Notes: generated from the sequence alone by a model not told the origin. Positions 1 to 14,653 are shown, counted from the stretch's first letter. The stretch: 64,000 nt of DNA from Obelidium mucronatum (GCA_025765595.1 JAIVFH010000099.1:1-64000), one strand, 5' to 3'. Numbers and translations are program-made.

Positions 1-1009
1 GGGTTCCCCATGTATTTAGCTTTAATTCATAGAATAAAATATCTTAGTTTATTTTACAAAAAAATAGTCTTTAATTCTTGATTTATTGGTTTTTTAAGAA
101 GCTCACACACATGAAAGTACAAAGAGGAGCAAAAGGCATCTTTAGCAATAACAAACCAACAGCACCAACAGCAAAACACAAAGCGAGTGGCTGAAACAAC
201 AACGTTGACAGATCAAGAAGAAGGTTTGGATCACTAAAGTTATGCTCCAATGACAACTTAAAAATAAGCAAAGGTCACCTGGACAAGTGTCCAAAACCTT
301 CTCATAGCAGACAAGTTGTGATCAAAGTTGCCAACTCGGGCAATGAGAAGAAACCTCAGTCTCTGACTGCACAACTCAAACTGAACGCAATTTGTTCAAT
401 TGAAATGCGCAAAGAAGGAGAAATTGTTTCCTTCAAGGGGTGTGATCACGATGGTCTCATTACGCTTCTTCTTGCAAAGACCTTCTTTGGGTCAATGCAA
501 ATATTGCAGGAATTGTTAGCAATATCTCAATGTTGGGCCAGGTGAGAGGATCACTTATATGGGTCGCATGTGTGACAACCCTCAAAACAGATTAGACTGT
601 ATCGATACTTTCCCCCTTTGGCTGGTCCTCCATGTGGGATGTTGGAAATCGGAAATGAGTGGGAGTCAGAGATTCCATCTTTGTTTTTATGAATAGCCCA
701 GAAAATCTGCTTTTGTTTGGGCAATAGAATTCCTGTTGTACCGTGAGTTTGCGTTCTTCTTTCTATTTTTCGGCAATTTGACTAGTTTTATATTTCTGTC
801 AGCAAACAATATGTAAGGAAATATGCACGTATATCAGAATACTATGCAAAGACAGGAAGAATTTTGGAACTTAAAAACTTGACCCATTAATGAGCGCATT
901 CATTGGTATTTGACTATGATTTGGAAACTGGGAGCCATTTTGAACAAGGAACATGATCCAAAGGCAGCATACGCAGTGATTGTTTTGGATGATGATGATG
1001 GTGGTTCAA

Positions 1010-1022
1010 TAGACATGTGCCG
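1010..1022 (+). repeat. left terminal inverted repeat
   Basis: TAGACATGTGCCG, a perfect inverted match to 2254-2266. The first two bases are counted as part of the TA target duplication. Confidence 0.75.
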
Positions 1023-1464
1023 GTTTTTACCGGCAATCGATACATCGATAATAAACTATAATAAACTATATTTTCTTAGCGTGTTTTATTGCGATTTAGC
1101 GCTCATCGTATCGAGGCATATTTTATCGCTAAATAAAATAAATAAATAACATAAAAATAAACTGTCATAAAAATTATACTCCTAGCAATAGAATAGTTAA
1201 ATAATTGAAAAAAACTTTATTTATATTTCCGTCACTCATTGTCCTCGGTTCTCTACGGGTATCACTGCTGGTTTCTGAAGGTATACATTGTGTTTGAATG
1301 AATAGTCCCTTTGACGATGTTCCATAGATAGGAGTGTAATTCTGTGACACAGGTGATTGCCGTGACAATTCTGATGAACCATATCGACATTTTGATTGCT
1401 GTTATTGTTGTTGTTGGAATGGGTATCTGTGAATGTGCCTTGAGTGGGGGTGTTTGGGCCAGAG

Positions 1465-2064
1465 CTATCGCCGAGAGACGGGGATCACATGGCCAAAGTA
1501 TGGAGCAGCGCTTGGCTGTGCAGTTGGCGCGTTGGGTGTTCGAGCGCTTTGACTGAACCGGAAAAAGGCGGTTCGTGGAGTTTTTGGAGTCTTTGGAGCA
1601 TTGTAGAAGGAGGAAGAAGGGGATTTGGGGAATGGTGATTTGGAGGGATTTGTGGCAGCGGATGTGGAGGTTGCGCGAGGACGGTTGGCGGTGGGTTGTT
1701 GGTATGATGATGATGATGCGGTTGTAGAGTTGTTTGTGGAAGTCGCTTGTTGTTGCTGTTGTTGTTGGGTACGTTTTTTGGTGTTGATCAGACCATTGGG
1801 GGAGTGGTTTGAGCCAGGGAGCAGGTTTGAAATCATTCTAAAGAAGGAAGCCGCACGGACACCGCCGCTTCCGATGGATGAGTTGTGGGAAGCAGCGGTA
1901 GGTGTTTCTGAGGAAGAGGATGGAAGGGCATAAGGTGGTCGCTGCAAGGAGCCATTGAATGCCGTGATCAAAGTGGGGGATTTGATACTTACTAGAACAA
2001 TAGGGACTGGTCGGGTGGTTGAGGGCAGCGTTTCTTTGTTCTTTTTTTTTTCGATCGAGAGTTA
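1465..2064 (-). pseudogene. Ser/Pro/Gln-rich coding fragment carried inside the element
   Basis: An open minus-strand frame of nearly 200 codons without a natural ATG (it follows a TAA at about 2064) ends with TAG at 1465. It encodes a Ser/Thr/Pro-rich peptide with a QQQQQQQ run and a TPKTPRTAFFRF motif. Its composition matches the low-complexity host proteins elsewhere in the window more than a transposase. A further Asn-rich stretch in a different frame (about 1370-1460) and the segment QSPVSQNYTPIYG (about 1310-1360) suggest the coding region once continued and is now frame-broken. It may be a captured host gene fragment; a splice donor-like GTAAGTATC lies at about 1984-1992 on the minus strand. 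No function can be assigned. Confidence 0.4.
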
Positions 2065-2253
2065 TCGCATTGTCACGATAATTTATCGTGTGGTTATTGT
2101 CAAATAAAGAGAATTATGATATTTTCTTATTTATTGCTATAAAACTCTACAAATATTGATGAGAATACCGTGGTTTAGCGATAATTACGGTAAACCTATA
2201 TCCAACGATCATCGATAGTTGAACATCGATGATAATCGCTAAATAAAAAAAAA

Positions 2254-2266
2254 CGGCACATGTCTA
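2254..2266 (-). repeat. right terminal inverted repeat
   Basis: CGGCACATGTCTA, the reverse complement of 1010-1022, followed directly by the resumed flanking reading frame. Confidence 0.75.
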
Positions 2267-2460
2267 ATGATTGCTGAAAACTTGGCTGATTTGGAACAGA
2301 AAACCAAAGATGCGGAAGACAAGTTGAGATGTATTTACAAGTTGTGCAATATCCTTATGCCAATCTCAGCTGCACTATTTTTATTTTTGACTCCTTGGCA
2401 GGAAAACGCCCTCACGTTGGGACAAATTTTTGTAAGCCGAAGCAAAGGATAAACTTAATT

Positions 2461-3635
2461 GCAACACTATCAAAGAGATGCCAAAGTGATTCATGCAAAG
2501 GTTTGCCTTTTATTTTGAGAGGCAGGTATTGATTGATTTGAATCATAATAGGTACACTGTGGATTGTTTCTATTTCATTATATTGCTGTGATGTTCAGAT
2601 GTCCTGATAGAGTCTTGTCTGCCATCATGGCAATTTTGGTGGTAGTTCTTTGCATTCATTTTTCTCAATTCACTTTGAATACAGCTGAGTTTGGGACTTA
2701 ACACCCCCCATTGTTGCAAACCGCAAGAGACAAAGATTGGGCAAAAAGGGCGAGCGTTCAAGCCTGCAACAGAGAGTCGCGAGCCCAAAACACCCACCAG
2801 GGTTTTATTACTTTGATGACTGACCCTCAAAGGAATAACCAACTGATAAAAAACAAAAAGCAAAACGATCAAAGAGAGAATTTTCCGTAGGTTAGGTGAA
2901 GGGCTGGTGGAAAGGTGTTAGAGATGCACAAGTCATCCTACCACCCCAAACCTTTAAAGCAGCGTTCGTCAGTGAGTGCTGCTATTGCTGAGCGAGAGAT
3001 TGCAGATTGATAGCAACCTCTAAAAGTTTGATGGGTTAGATGGCTGTGATGAGTGGAGGAAACATGGCGTACGTGGAAGGGTGTTTGAGATTTTGAGGAA
3101 GAAAAATCTTGACACCAGCCACAAGCCGAACAGACAAGCAAGAGAGACTGGACAGCAAGAGGAACCGGAAGAGAGAGGGCTGAGTCGGTAGAACTGTGGA
3201 GGGCTGCATTTTCACTACCTGTGTTAACCTACCTTTAGGACAAGTCCCAAAGCTTGGTTGCTTGAAATATGAGCAATACGTTAATGAAAAACAAATTGGG
3301 AGAGCTCATTGCTACAGGCACACCAGAATAGAAGTCTTTCTAATGCATTTGATTTAAAGCGTGTGCAAATTGCAATTGGTTGGAATTGATTTAACTCAAG
3401 GATCTAACCCATTTGGAGAGCAACGATTGATTAATGTTCAGGCTTGATGCCACCCTGCTTAGTGCCCGATTACGTTGTAGACTTGCTTGCAGATTCTCCG
3501 TTTTCAATGCATTAGCCAGAGTGACCAGACTCAAGACCTGATTGACTGCTTTTCTTTGTGCTTGAGGCTGTACTGCTTTCTCGGTGATTGAGGGAGGTGT
3601 TTCATGTCAGTTTCTTCTTTTGTGTAAAAGACTGT
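2461..3635. other. intergenic, no supported gene
   Basis: Only short, unconvincing open frames occur here on either strand. No RNA gene, repeat family or recognisable domain was found. Part of it may be further decayed remnant of the transposase-like sequence to its left. Confidence 0.5.
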
Positions 3636-3755
3636 AGTATCTCATTTTGCCAAGATATATTTTCTCTCTCGACTATCCAGAAGTATTGTTGCATTATAGT
3701 ATCTGATTTTGCCAAGATCTATTTTCTCTCTCGACTATCCAGAAGTATTGTTACA
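3636..3755. repeat. 62-bp tandem duplication covering the 3' end of the deacylase gene
   Basis: Bases 3636-3697 and 3698-3755 are near-identical direct copies (unit 62 bp, three visible substitutions). The copy at 3698 holds the last codons and the stop of the D-aminoacyl-tRNA deacylase gene. The other copy lies just beyond the stop in the 3' flank. Confidence 0.85.
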
Positions 3756-4401
3756 GGGCCGTCATTCACAATTCCGACGTCCATCATTGCTCCAAACTCG
3801 CCATCTTTTTTGCAGCAAGTTTAAGATTGGTTGCTGGGCTAAGTACAAAGACCAAACCTTTCACTTTGTCGGCTTCAAGAAGTGACCGCAGTTTATCCAA
3901 AAACGATTGATAGAATGGCAAACTCAAAGCTCCGTTCATGGCCAAATGGAAGTCCGGCTTTGCACCTGCAATAATTGTGAGTTTTGTGGGCTGGCAGCCG
4001 GTGTTCCACAACCTTTCCCTGTCTGGGCATAGAGCGTAAACTGCGAAACACTCAAAACCTCGTATCCAGCATCTTTGACATTCAGCTTCCACGGTTTACC
4101 ATCGGCGTCCCATAATTTAAGTGTTGTGATCTTTTTCACAATGAAGTCGGCATCTGATTCCGTATCATCATGGGCAATTCCGACTGCAATCGTACTCAAA
4201 CATTAGATGGGCTCTTCTGTCTGAAGAGGGGGCTGGCACGAACCAAGGACACAGAGACCATGTTGAATTTCGCTGATCTTATTGCCGTTCACTTAAGAAA
4301 CCGATTAAGTTGCAACCGAATGCTTTCAATCGATCTTGCAGGCGAAAACAAACCATACCAGTAACCGACGCTGTCTTGACTCGTTGGATAACAGCTCGCA
4401 T
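3719..4401 (-). CDS. DTD1: D-aminoacyl-tRNA deacylase (DTD)
   Basis: This small enzyme removes D-amino acids (and glycine from tRNA-Ala) mischarged onto tRNA, acting as a homodimer. Five exons read on the minus strand: 4401-4359, 4291-4244, 4183-4013, 3965-3858 and 3804-3719, giving 151 residues, the usual family length. The start [15 protein letters not shown] is the classic DTD N-terminus. The catalytic SQFTL motif (about residues 77-81) and the cross-subunit Gly-cisPro region near NDGPVTI at the C-terminus are present. All introns are GT-AG and the joined frame has no break. The stop lies within a tandem 62-bp duplication. It is divergent from the dihydrolipoamide dehydrogenase gene, 191 bp away. 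Confidence 0.93.
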
Positions 4402-4592
4402 ATTTGTGAAAATTATTATTTAGTGATTCCCCCCCCCCCTTTTCAAAATTGTGAACTTCAGACAGGGAGCTTGAAGCTTGTTGGTTAAACTTGATAAGGT
4501 TGTTCGCTGAAATTCACATACATCCCATATAAGCCCACATATATGGCAGCCATTATTGTTTATTTCTCTTGTTGAAGGAAAATTGTGAGAAA
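4402..4592. promoter_or_regulatory. divergent promoter region between DTD and DLD
   Basis: 191 bp separate the two divergent start codons. It contains a C9 tract at about 4431-4439 and no obvious TATA pair. Shared regulation is inferred from layout only. Confidence 0.4.
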
Positions 4593-6843
<2,251 letters not shown>

Positions 6844-6877
6844 ACACTTAACTTGTTATTTTAGTTGATCAAAAGTC

Positions 6878-6883
6878 AATAAA
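6878..6883 (+). terminator. AATAAA poly(A) signal of DLD
   Basis: AATAAA lies 35 bp after the TAA stop, the usual position for a cleavage signal. Confidence 0.6.
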
Positions 6884-7162
6884 TCATTGTGTCACTTTCT
6901 GAATTTAATCGGCATGTTAGCAGCAGAGTAAGGGAAAGATAAACAACAAGCGGTCCAAAGTAAGGTTGGAAAGAGCGTTTCAATAAAATCATCACTCAAA
7001 GTTTATCAAAATGGCATGCTCAGTTTTATTGACACACCCTACGTGGTAAACCAACAAATAACTCCACAACAGTTAGAACGTCAGACAGAACAAAAAGGAA
7101 GGTAAAAAACAGTTGATTAAAAAAAAATAGTATGTTTTCTTTTTTTTTTAATTCAGCTGCAT
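6884..7162. other. convergent intergenic region DLD / ATP2
   Basis: Holds only the 3' flanks of two convergent genes. A minus-strand AATAAA (plus TTTATT at 7025-7030) may serve ATP2. No gene seen. Confidence 0.5.
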
Positions 7163-8850
<1,688 letters not shown>

Positions 8851-9758
8851 GGGTGATGCTAAAAACGAAGGCGATCTTAGTTAGCCTTTTTTTTTGAAAA
8901 AAGGAAAAACGAAAAGAGAAGATTAGGAGCGTGTTATCAGGTCCAGAATGGCGTCGGTATTGACGCGATATGAGCAGTAACGTGACTTATGTCCATGCAG
9001 TTTGATTGTTCTCTGTCAGCGGGTGCCATCAACTTCGGATCTGCCGAGTAAGCACTTTCGATCCTTCTACGCCAACTATCCTCCGCACGTTGCTGCCAGC
9101 TGGCAACGTTGGTTGGTCTTGTGAAACTTCGCTTGCCAAGCAGGCAGGATGCCGAATAAGCGGGTTGGTCTGCGGTTGACGCAGGGGTGGGGTTTGTGTT
9201 TTTACCTTTTGGATGAAGAAAAAAACGATAAAGCGAAAAAAAAGTGCAAAAGCATTGGGACCACCAAAAAGACCGACACCACGTCCTGATACCCAACATC
9301 CCATCTAAAACCACTGGATTATCTTCTTTATCAGTCTTTTAAATGCTCCTAATGCGCAAAGTCATTAGAATTAAGTTCGAGGTATCTTAGATACCAAATC
9401 ACGCTCAGAAAAAACACGATAGATGCAAGCTGATGCAAGCTCTTTTTTTTTATTCCTGCTGTGACGCGACATTCGCAAACAAGATCTGTGTAAACACCAC
9501 GTATTTTATATCAATTTGATTTCTTGTGTGCCAATTAATAAATAAATGAATGAAGTAACCAAAGGAGCGGTGTAATAATAATAATATTGAAGGGAGAAAG
9601 AAGACGGGGAGGGGTCTCTTTGCAAATAAACATTTCGTTTTTTCCTTTTCGCTTTTGCAAAAATCACAGTGAGTGTGTGAACCAAAAAAAAAGGCCCTCC
9701 CCCCCGACGACGGCATCAGAACTAAACCAAAAACACGAACCCCTTTGGCTTTCACCAG
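8851..9758. promoter_or_regulatory. divergent regulatory region between ATP2 and ATP16
   Basis: Two subunits of the same F1 complex are transcribed outward from this 908-bp region, so it probably holds both promoters. A perfect 12-bp palindrome TGCCAGCTGGCA at 9094-9105 overlaps 7-bp arms ACGTTGC (9087-9093) and GCAACGT (9103-9109), a possible factor-binding site. Homopolymer A/T and C runs occur close to the ATP16 start. No protein gene is supported. Confidence 0.4.
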
Positions 9759-10622
9759 ATGCGTTTCTTCAGAACTCTCAGCGTTGCCCGCTCTGTCATG
9801 GCCCGCAGATCTTACGCTTCTGAGGCCGCTTCCTCCAACGGAAAGCTCAGACTCAACTTCACTGTCCCACACCAGGTAAAAATTAAAGCATACGAATACG
9901 CTCGTTGTCAAATGTCGAGGATTGGAGCCAGTGGATGAAGATCTGCGGGGTTGGGGTTGGGTGTTAGAGGGCGAACTCGAGGGAGTTGTATGATAACCGT
10001 TTTTTTTTTACTCATTCACAAAAAACAGGCTATTCTGAAGGACTTTGAAGCCATCCAAGTCAACATTCAGAGCTCTGAAGGTGACATGGGTATCCTTGCT
10101 GATCACGTCCCAACTATTGCCCAGCTCAACAACGGAGGTGTCGTTGAGATCTTTGCTGCCGACAACAAGACCAGAAAGTACTTTGGTAATCTATCTACCC
10201 CAACATTGCAACCATCACCGTCTCTCGAAGGAACTCGGGACTGCAACAATGCGATCGCGACGTTTTTTTGTTTTTGTTTTGGGGAATGGCCGAAATACCC
10301 TGTTGTGAATAAGTGCTTATCGCATGTTTTCTATTTATCTAGTTTCTGGTGGATTCGCTATCATCAACCCAGATTCCTCATTAAACATCAATGCTGTTGA
10401 GGCCGTCGAAGTTGAACAACTTGATGTTGAGGTTTGTGTTCAAGAATCTTCTTTATGGAGAAAACTCATTCTTTTTTTTTGTGTGTGCGTTTGTAGGCTG
10501 CCAGAAGAGGATCTGAGGAAGCCAGCAGAAAGTTGAACGGTTCTGGATCTGAGCAAGAAAAGGTTGCTGCCAGAGTGGAGCACGAATTGTACGAGGCCAT
10601 TCTCCTTGCCGCCAAGGCTTAA
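9759..10622 (+). CDS. ATP16: ATP synthase F1 subunit delta, mitochondrial
   Basis: Central-stalk subunit (homologue of bacterial epsilon) that couples c-ring rotation to F1. Four exons: 9759-9875, 10029-10185, 10343-10431 and 10497-10622; 162 residues. The presequence MRFFRTLSVARSVMARRSYAS is Arg/Ser-rich. It is followed by LNFTVPHQAI, the typical beta-sandwich segment GDMGILADHVPTIAQL, and a C-terminal helical hairpin (RGSEEASRKL...EHELYEAILLAAKA). Length and layout match the family. It is divergent from ATP2 and convergent with the PPR-like gene 149 bp downstream. Confidence 0.95.
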
Positions 10623-10771
10623 ATTTTGCATGGGGGTTTAAAAAAAAGAAAAAGATACTCTCCCATTCCCTTTCTCCAATGACTTGAACTGGATTTTTTG
10701 TTGTGTTTTGGAGGGTGTTTTTTTGCAAACAAAGTGGCAGATAATACCTTTTAATTAATTTGATAAACCCT

Positions 10772-13177
10772 CTACCTTTTAGCCGAATCCCTGGCTTCCA
10801 ACAATTTCATCTTGATTTCTTTGCCTAAATCAGCAATCCCCTTGAAATCCGTCAACTCCAACAACGACTCCATCAAATCGTCATCAAGGAGCCTTCGATT
10901 TTCCTCAGCACGAACATAAAAGTCGATCGCCAACCTCATCACTTCCCACCGAATAGCGCCGCCAAATACGCCAGATTTATGCATTTCCAGCATCAGATCC
11001 CGCCCAAATAACTGCGCCGTGCAACTATCCATAAATGTTAACCTCACAAGAACAGCATAAATCCTTGCATCACTCGCTTTCAACAGATCATCTTTCTCAC
11101 CACCACCAACTCCTCCTTCCCGTTGGAGAGCTCTCTCCTCTTTCATAGCAGCCACAATTCCCCTCGCATTAACCAAATCTTGGGCAACCAGACAACACTT
11201 GACCAAATAATACCAAGTATCATCATCCCGCACCGTTTGATCCCGATCCATCTCATACATGAAATCAGTCACAATCCATCCACAAAACCGTTTTGCGCCC
11301 ATTGAAGTTTGGCTACTCGCAGTCTTCAAGACGATATTGTAAATCTCTCGTGTTGTTTTCTGTACCATTGACTCCCATTGCCGCGGTGGTACACCATCAA
11401 TGTGGTTTTTGTTTATGTTTTTGCTGTGGTTGTTGCGCATTTCCGTCCACAGATTCACAAAAGCGTCCGTCTGGCCCCGTTGCAGATGTAAACGCAAAAC
11501 TGATTTTGTGCTTCCATAGGTATGCGGAATACTCCCGCGTTTTGTGTTGTTGTTGTTGCTGTTGTTGTTGGACCGCTTGATTTGGAAAAGGAGGCTCTTG
11601 AACCAGTCATCTGGCACACGGTGCTTGAAATCTGCACTACATGCATTAAACAGGTGGGTATACGTGAGTGCTGTTGGTTTCAGACCGCTGAGTTGCAGAC
11701 TCTGCAGTAGTTGTTGAAGGTGTGAGATTCGCTTCGATCGTGGTAAAACTTGGCTATTGGGCCATTCGAATGTCACAAGTGTTTTTGGGGCGGGAATGAC
11801 GCTTTTTGAGAGAAGGGACATTAGGGAGTTGTATTCGGATAATTCTGGTAAATATCCTTTCTCCTTCAACTTCTGGAGAAACGCAACGGCACCTTCTGCA
11901 GAATACTTCAAGTCTTGATCCGTGGAAATAGTAGCAGCAGCTGTGGATAATGGAATGCAATGCAGATATATGAGAAAGATACGCTTAAACGCTTCTTGAC
12001 TCGTAGCGTAATCCTGAGTACTGATGATTGCAGAGTCACTTTTGAGGAAGTTTTCGATGTAAAGAGTAGCGAGGCTTAATAAATCAATGACGGTAGTTCC
12101 ATTCTTGGCCAGAGTGGATTCGTTGGCATTGGCTAGCACAGATTGTATGACTTGAAAATATCCCGTTTGAACCGCCTGCGAAAGGAGGGCACCATTCAAT
12201 CCATTCGCATCCATTGTAGATTTCGATCGAAAGACAGCAAATGCTTCCGCCGCAAGGCCAGTTGCAGTTTCCAGTGCAGAAAAATCCGCGAGTGTTTTCA
12301 TGACTGAGCGTGTGGCAGTGATGAGTTGGGCAGATTTCCTGGCATCAGATAGAGAGTTTGCAGATGGAACATGGTTTGCCGACGCAGATTGCAAAGTGTA
12401 CAGCATTTTCCTGTAGTATGCCACCGTCTGAGCGGGTGAATTCGTTTCGCAGCTGGAGACTGCTTCTGCCCACACAAGCGCACTGTGAGATTCTGACGAC
12501 TCCAGAAACTGCGACAATTCCTTGTGCGACTTGAGGATGCCAAACGTCTGCCAACAATTGATTTAATTCGACTACCCCCCACGGCACGCCGCACACACCT
12601 TCACGACCAGCGGCGCGACGCTGTCCAGATCCAGCACGTGGTCGCCCAGCGCCTGCAGCAGCGACAGCGCGACAAAGGCGGCGTCCTCGGAGCGCACGGC
12701 CAGCAGCGCGCGCACGGCCTCCAGGTTAAGGGCGAGCAGCTCCCGCGGCGGCAGCGCGGCGGCGGGCGGCGGCGGCGGCGCCCCGGCCACAGCGGCGGCA
12801 GCGGCGGCGGCGGCGCGCGGGCGGCCGGCGGCCTCGAGCACCAGCAGGCGCGCGCGGTCGAGCGCCAGCCGCAGCGCGGGCCGGCGCGCCACGGGCAGCA
12901 GCCGCACGCGCGCCGCCACGCGCCGCAGCCCGTCCACGTCGCCGCCGGCTTCGAGCGCCGCGAGCAGCAGCGCGAACGCGCGCGTCTGCGTGTCGGCCGC
13001 CGCCGCCGCTGCCGCCAAACCCGTCGGCGCCCTGAACGCCGCGAGCGTCGGAAACAGCGCGACCGCCTGCTGTGCCTGCCCCAGTCCAATCAGCCGTCGC
13101 ATGGAATTCAGCACTGCCTCATCGGATGGTAATGCGGCTGACGTTGACAGCGTCCGTCGAAATAGCAACTTCAACAT
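10772..13177 (-). CDS. PPR-like helical-repeat protein, probably mitochondrial
   Basis: Two exons, 13177-12599 and 12547-10772, give 784 residues. The first residues (MLKLLFRRTLSTSAALP) look like a mitochondrial presequence. The rest is alpha-helical with degenerate ~35-residue repeats. PPR-like turns include LPELSEYNSLMSLLSK, GLKPTALTYTHLFNACS, HTYGSTKSVLRLHLQ, DDTWYYLVKCCLVAQD and DARIYAVLVRLTF, with the usual helix A/helix B spacing. PPR proteins bind organellar RNA for processing, stability or translation; that role is inferred. Exon 1 is extremely GC-rich and Ala/Arg-rich, in sharp contrast to exon 2. It lies 84 bp downstream of prohibitin-2 on the same strand. No orthologue was recognised. 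Confidence 0.75.
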
Positions 13178-13261
13178 TATTGGATGGTTTTGTTGGGAAA
13201 AAACAAAAAAAAAATAATAACCAAAAACAAAAAGAAAGAAAGAAGGAAACGAGAAAAAAAA

Positions 13262-14653
13262 TTAAAGCCAGTTCTTGGCCTTTACTTCTTGCTCTCCCTG
13301 GAAGAAATGTTAAAAATGGGTTGGTTAGTTTCACCACCAAAACAAAAGAACAGGCCAAAAGGAATCTCACTTGCCCCAACATACTGTTGACATTCAGCAT
13401 CAATGCGTTGCTGTCAACATAGACTCTGTTCTTGCTGTTGGCGATCGTTTGAGCAATCTGCGTTGCTGCTTCAATCTTTCTCAAATCAATGAATCCTGGT
13501 TTGTTGCGAATAGCTTCTCCAATCAATTCAGCACTCTTGGCTTCTCCCTGCGCCTTGACAATGATGGATTGCTTTTCTTGAGTAGCACGATCAACGATAA
13601 AGGTGGCACGTTGCGCCTCTTGTTGGGCTATATTCCATTTGGTAGAGATGCAGTAAATACTTTGAATTTCCGATATCCCCCCTCAACCAGAATATTACCA
13701 ATCTGCTTCGCTTCAACTGCTGCCGTGAATTCGAGACTGAAAGCCACATGCGTCAAACTGACATCATCCAAGATCAAGTTGAAAAAGGCAGCACGCTTCA
13801 CAAGCTGTTCTCTGACAAGTTTCGAAACCTTTTCACGTTGAGTAATCAATTGAGATGCATTGAACTGAGCAACAACGCTCTTGAGCACTTCATTGGCGAT
13901 TGATGGAAGCACACGTTCGTCGAAATCAGTTCCAAGTGTTTTGTAGATTTCTGGCAGTTTTTCAACAGCGGGACGAGACAACACACGGAGAGTAATATCC
14001 ACCATTTGAAGATCTAAGCATTAGAAGATTGATTAGAGAGTTGATTCAAAAGTGGGTGACAAGCATTTCTAAGCCACGTAGGCAGACAAATGCTGGCAAA
14101 AACACCAAATTCATACACACCCTTGGTTCCCGTCAAACTAGCAATGTTTCTCGGTTTGGCTCTGACATCGTACAAGATTGGTGTTTCGACCCAAGGAATA
14201 ACAAAGTGGGTTCCTTCGCTGTATACTTGAGTCTTGACTCCTGAAATACGAGAGTACATGACCGCACGATGACCACCATCAACTATTGAAAATGCGTTGT
14301 AAAGTAAGCAATGGTGGAATTCAATGCTTGACGTCGACCAAGGTCATCCTTGCGGTTTGGGGGCGATTACCAACCACTCCACCACCAAGACCCCACCACG
14401 TCGACCCGACAATAGAAATGACATAAAAAAAGCGAAAAGATTTGTTACCGTTGAAGAGTGATTGATTGAATCCAACAGCAAGGAGACCAAGTCCCACAAG
14501 CGCACCACCACCAGCAAATAAACCTCCTGGAGTTGGGCCCCCTGAGCGGCCCCCACTGCCTCCGCTTCCACTTCCAGATTTGAATGCATCCATCAAGACT
14601 TTCTGGATGTTGTTTGTTGCGTTGCTGGAAGACCCTTTGTTGAAGCGCGACAT
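13262..14653 (-). CDS. PHB2: prohibitin-2
   Basis: Subunit of the ring-shaped PHB1/PHB2 scaffold in the mitochondrial inner membrane, which supports cristae, lipid domains and m-AAA protease control. Five exons: 14653-14449, 14282-14121, 14013-13699, 13627-13371 and 13297-13262; 324 residues. It has a Gly-rich N-terminus, then a hydrophobic anchor (about residues 45-65, [18 protein letters not shown]), the SPFH/Band-7 domain beginning [12 protein letters not shown] and including [18 protein letters not shown], and a long coiled coil with [14 protein letters not shown] and [10 protein letters not shown]. The last 11 codons are on their own exon. Only 72 bp separate its ATG from the divergent Dbp4 gene. 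Confidence 0.96.

Larger units (their letters stand above)
1010..2266. mobile_element. 1,257-bp TA-flanked non-autonomous DNA transposon with 13-bp TIRs
   Basis: The left end TAGACATGTGCCG (1010-1022) and the right end CGGCACATGTCTA (2254-2266) are perfect 13-bp inverted repeats, the outer TA being the likely target duplication. Removing one copy with one TA joins the flanking reading frame (910-1009 with 2267-2452) without a shift, which supports insertion into a pre-existing ORF. Both ends carry many CGAT-type subterminal motifs (ATCGATA, TTTATCGCTAAAT and relatives). A small perfect inverted repeat GCCGGT...ACCGGC sits at 1019-1034. No transposase is encoded, so the element would need one in trans. 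TA duplication suggests a Tc1/mariner-like or similar superfamily, but the TIR alone does not settle this. Confidence 0.7.
190..2460 (+). pseudogene. decayed transposase-like reading frame, probably hAT family, split by an inserted element
   Basis: Several plus-strand open segments on both sides of the inserted element read like pieces of a hAT-type transposase, but stops and frame changes break them. Around 223-300 the frame gives CSN...LKISKGHLDKCPK, which resembles the second half of a BED zinc finger (HLxxC). Near 803-870 it gives KQYVRKYARISEYYAKTG, like the segment before the conserved TRW block. The frame at 910-1009 joins the one at 2267-2452, which contains ILMPISAAL...LTLGQIF, like the hAT segment L.PI..AL.......TLG.I. 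No catalytic residues could be placed and no complete ORF remains. The family call rests on weak motif resemblance; it could be another degenerate repeat. Confidence 0.4.

Noticed and set aside
83..271. Small hydrophobic minus-strand ORF at the left edge
   Set aside because: Overlaps the decayed transposase-like sequence in antisense and has no supporting features.
12524..13132. Ar/His/Gln-rich plus-strand ORF over the GC island
   Set aside because: Antisense to the first exon of the PPR-like gene; the sense frame carries a presequence and joins in phase to exon 2.
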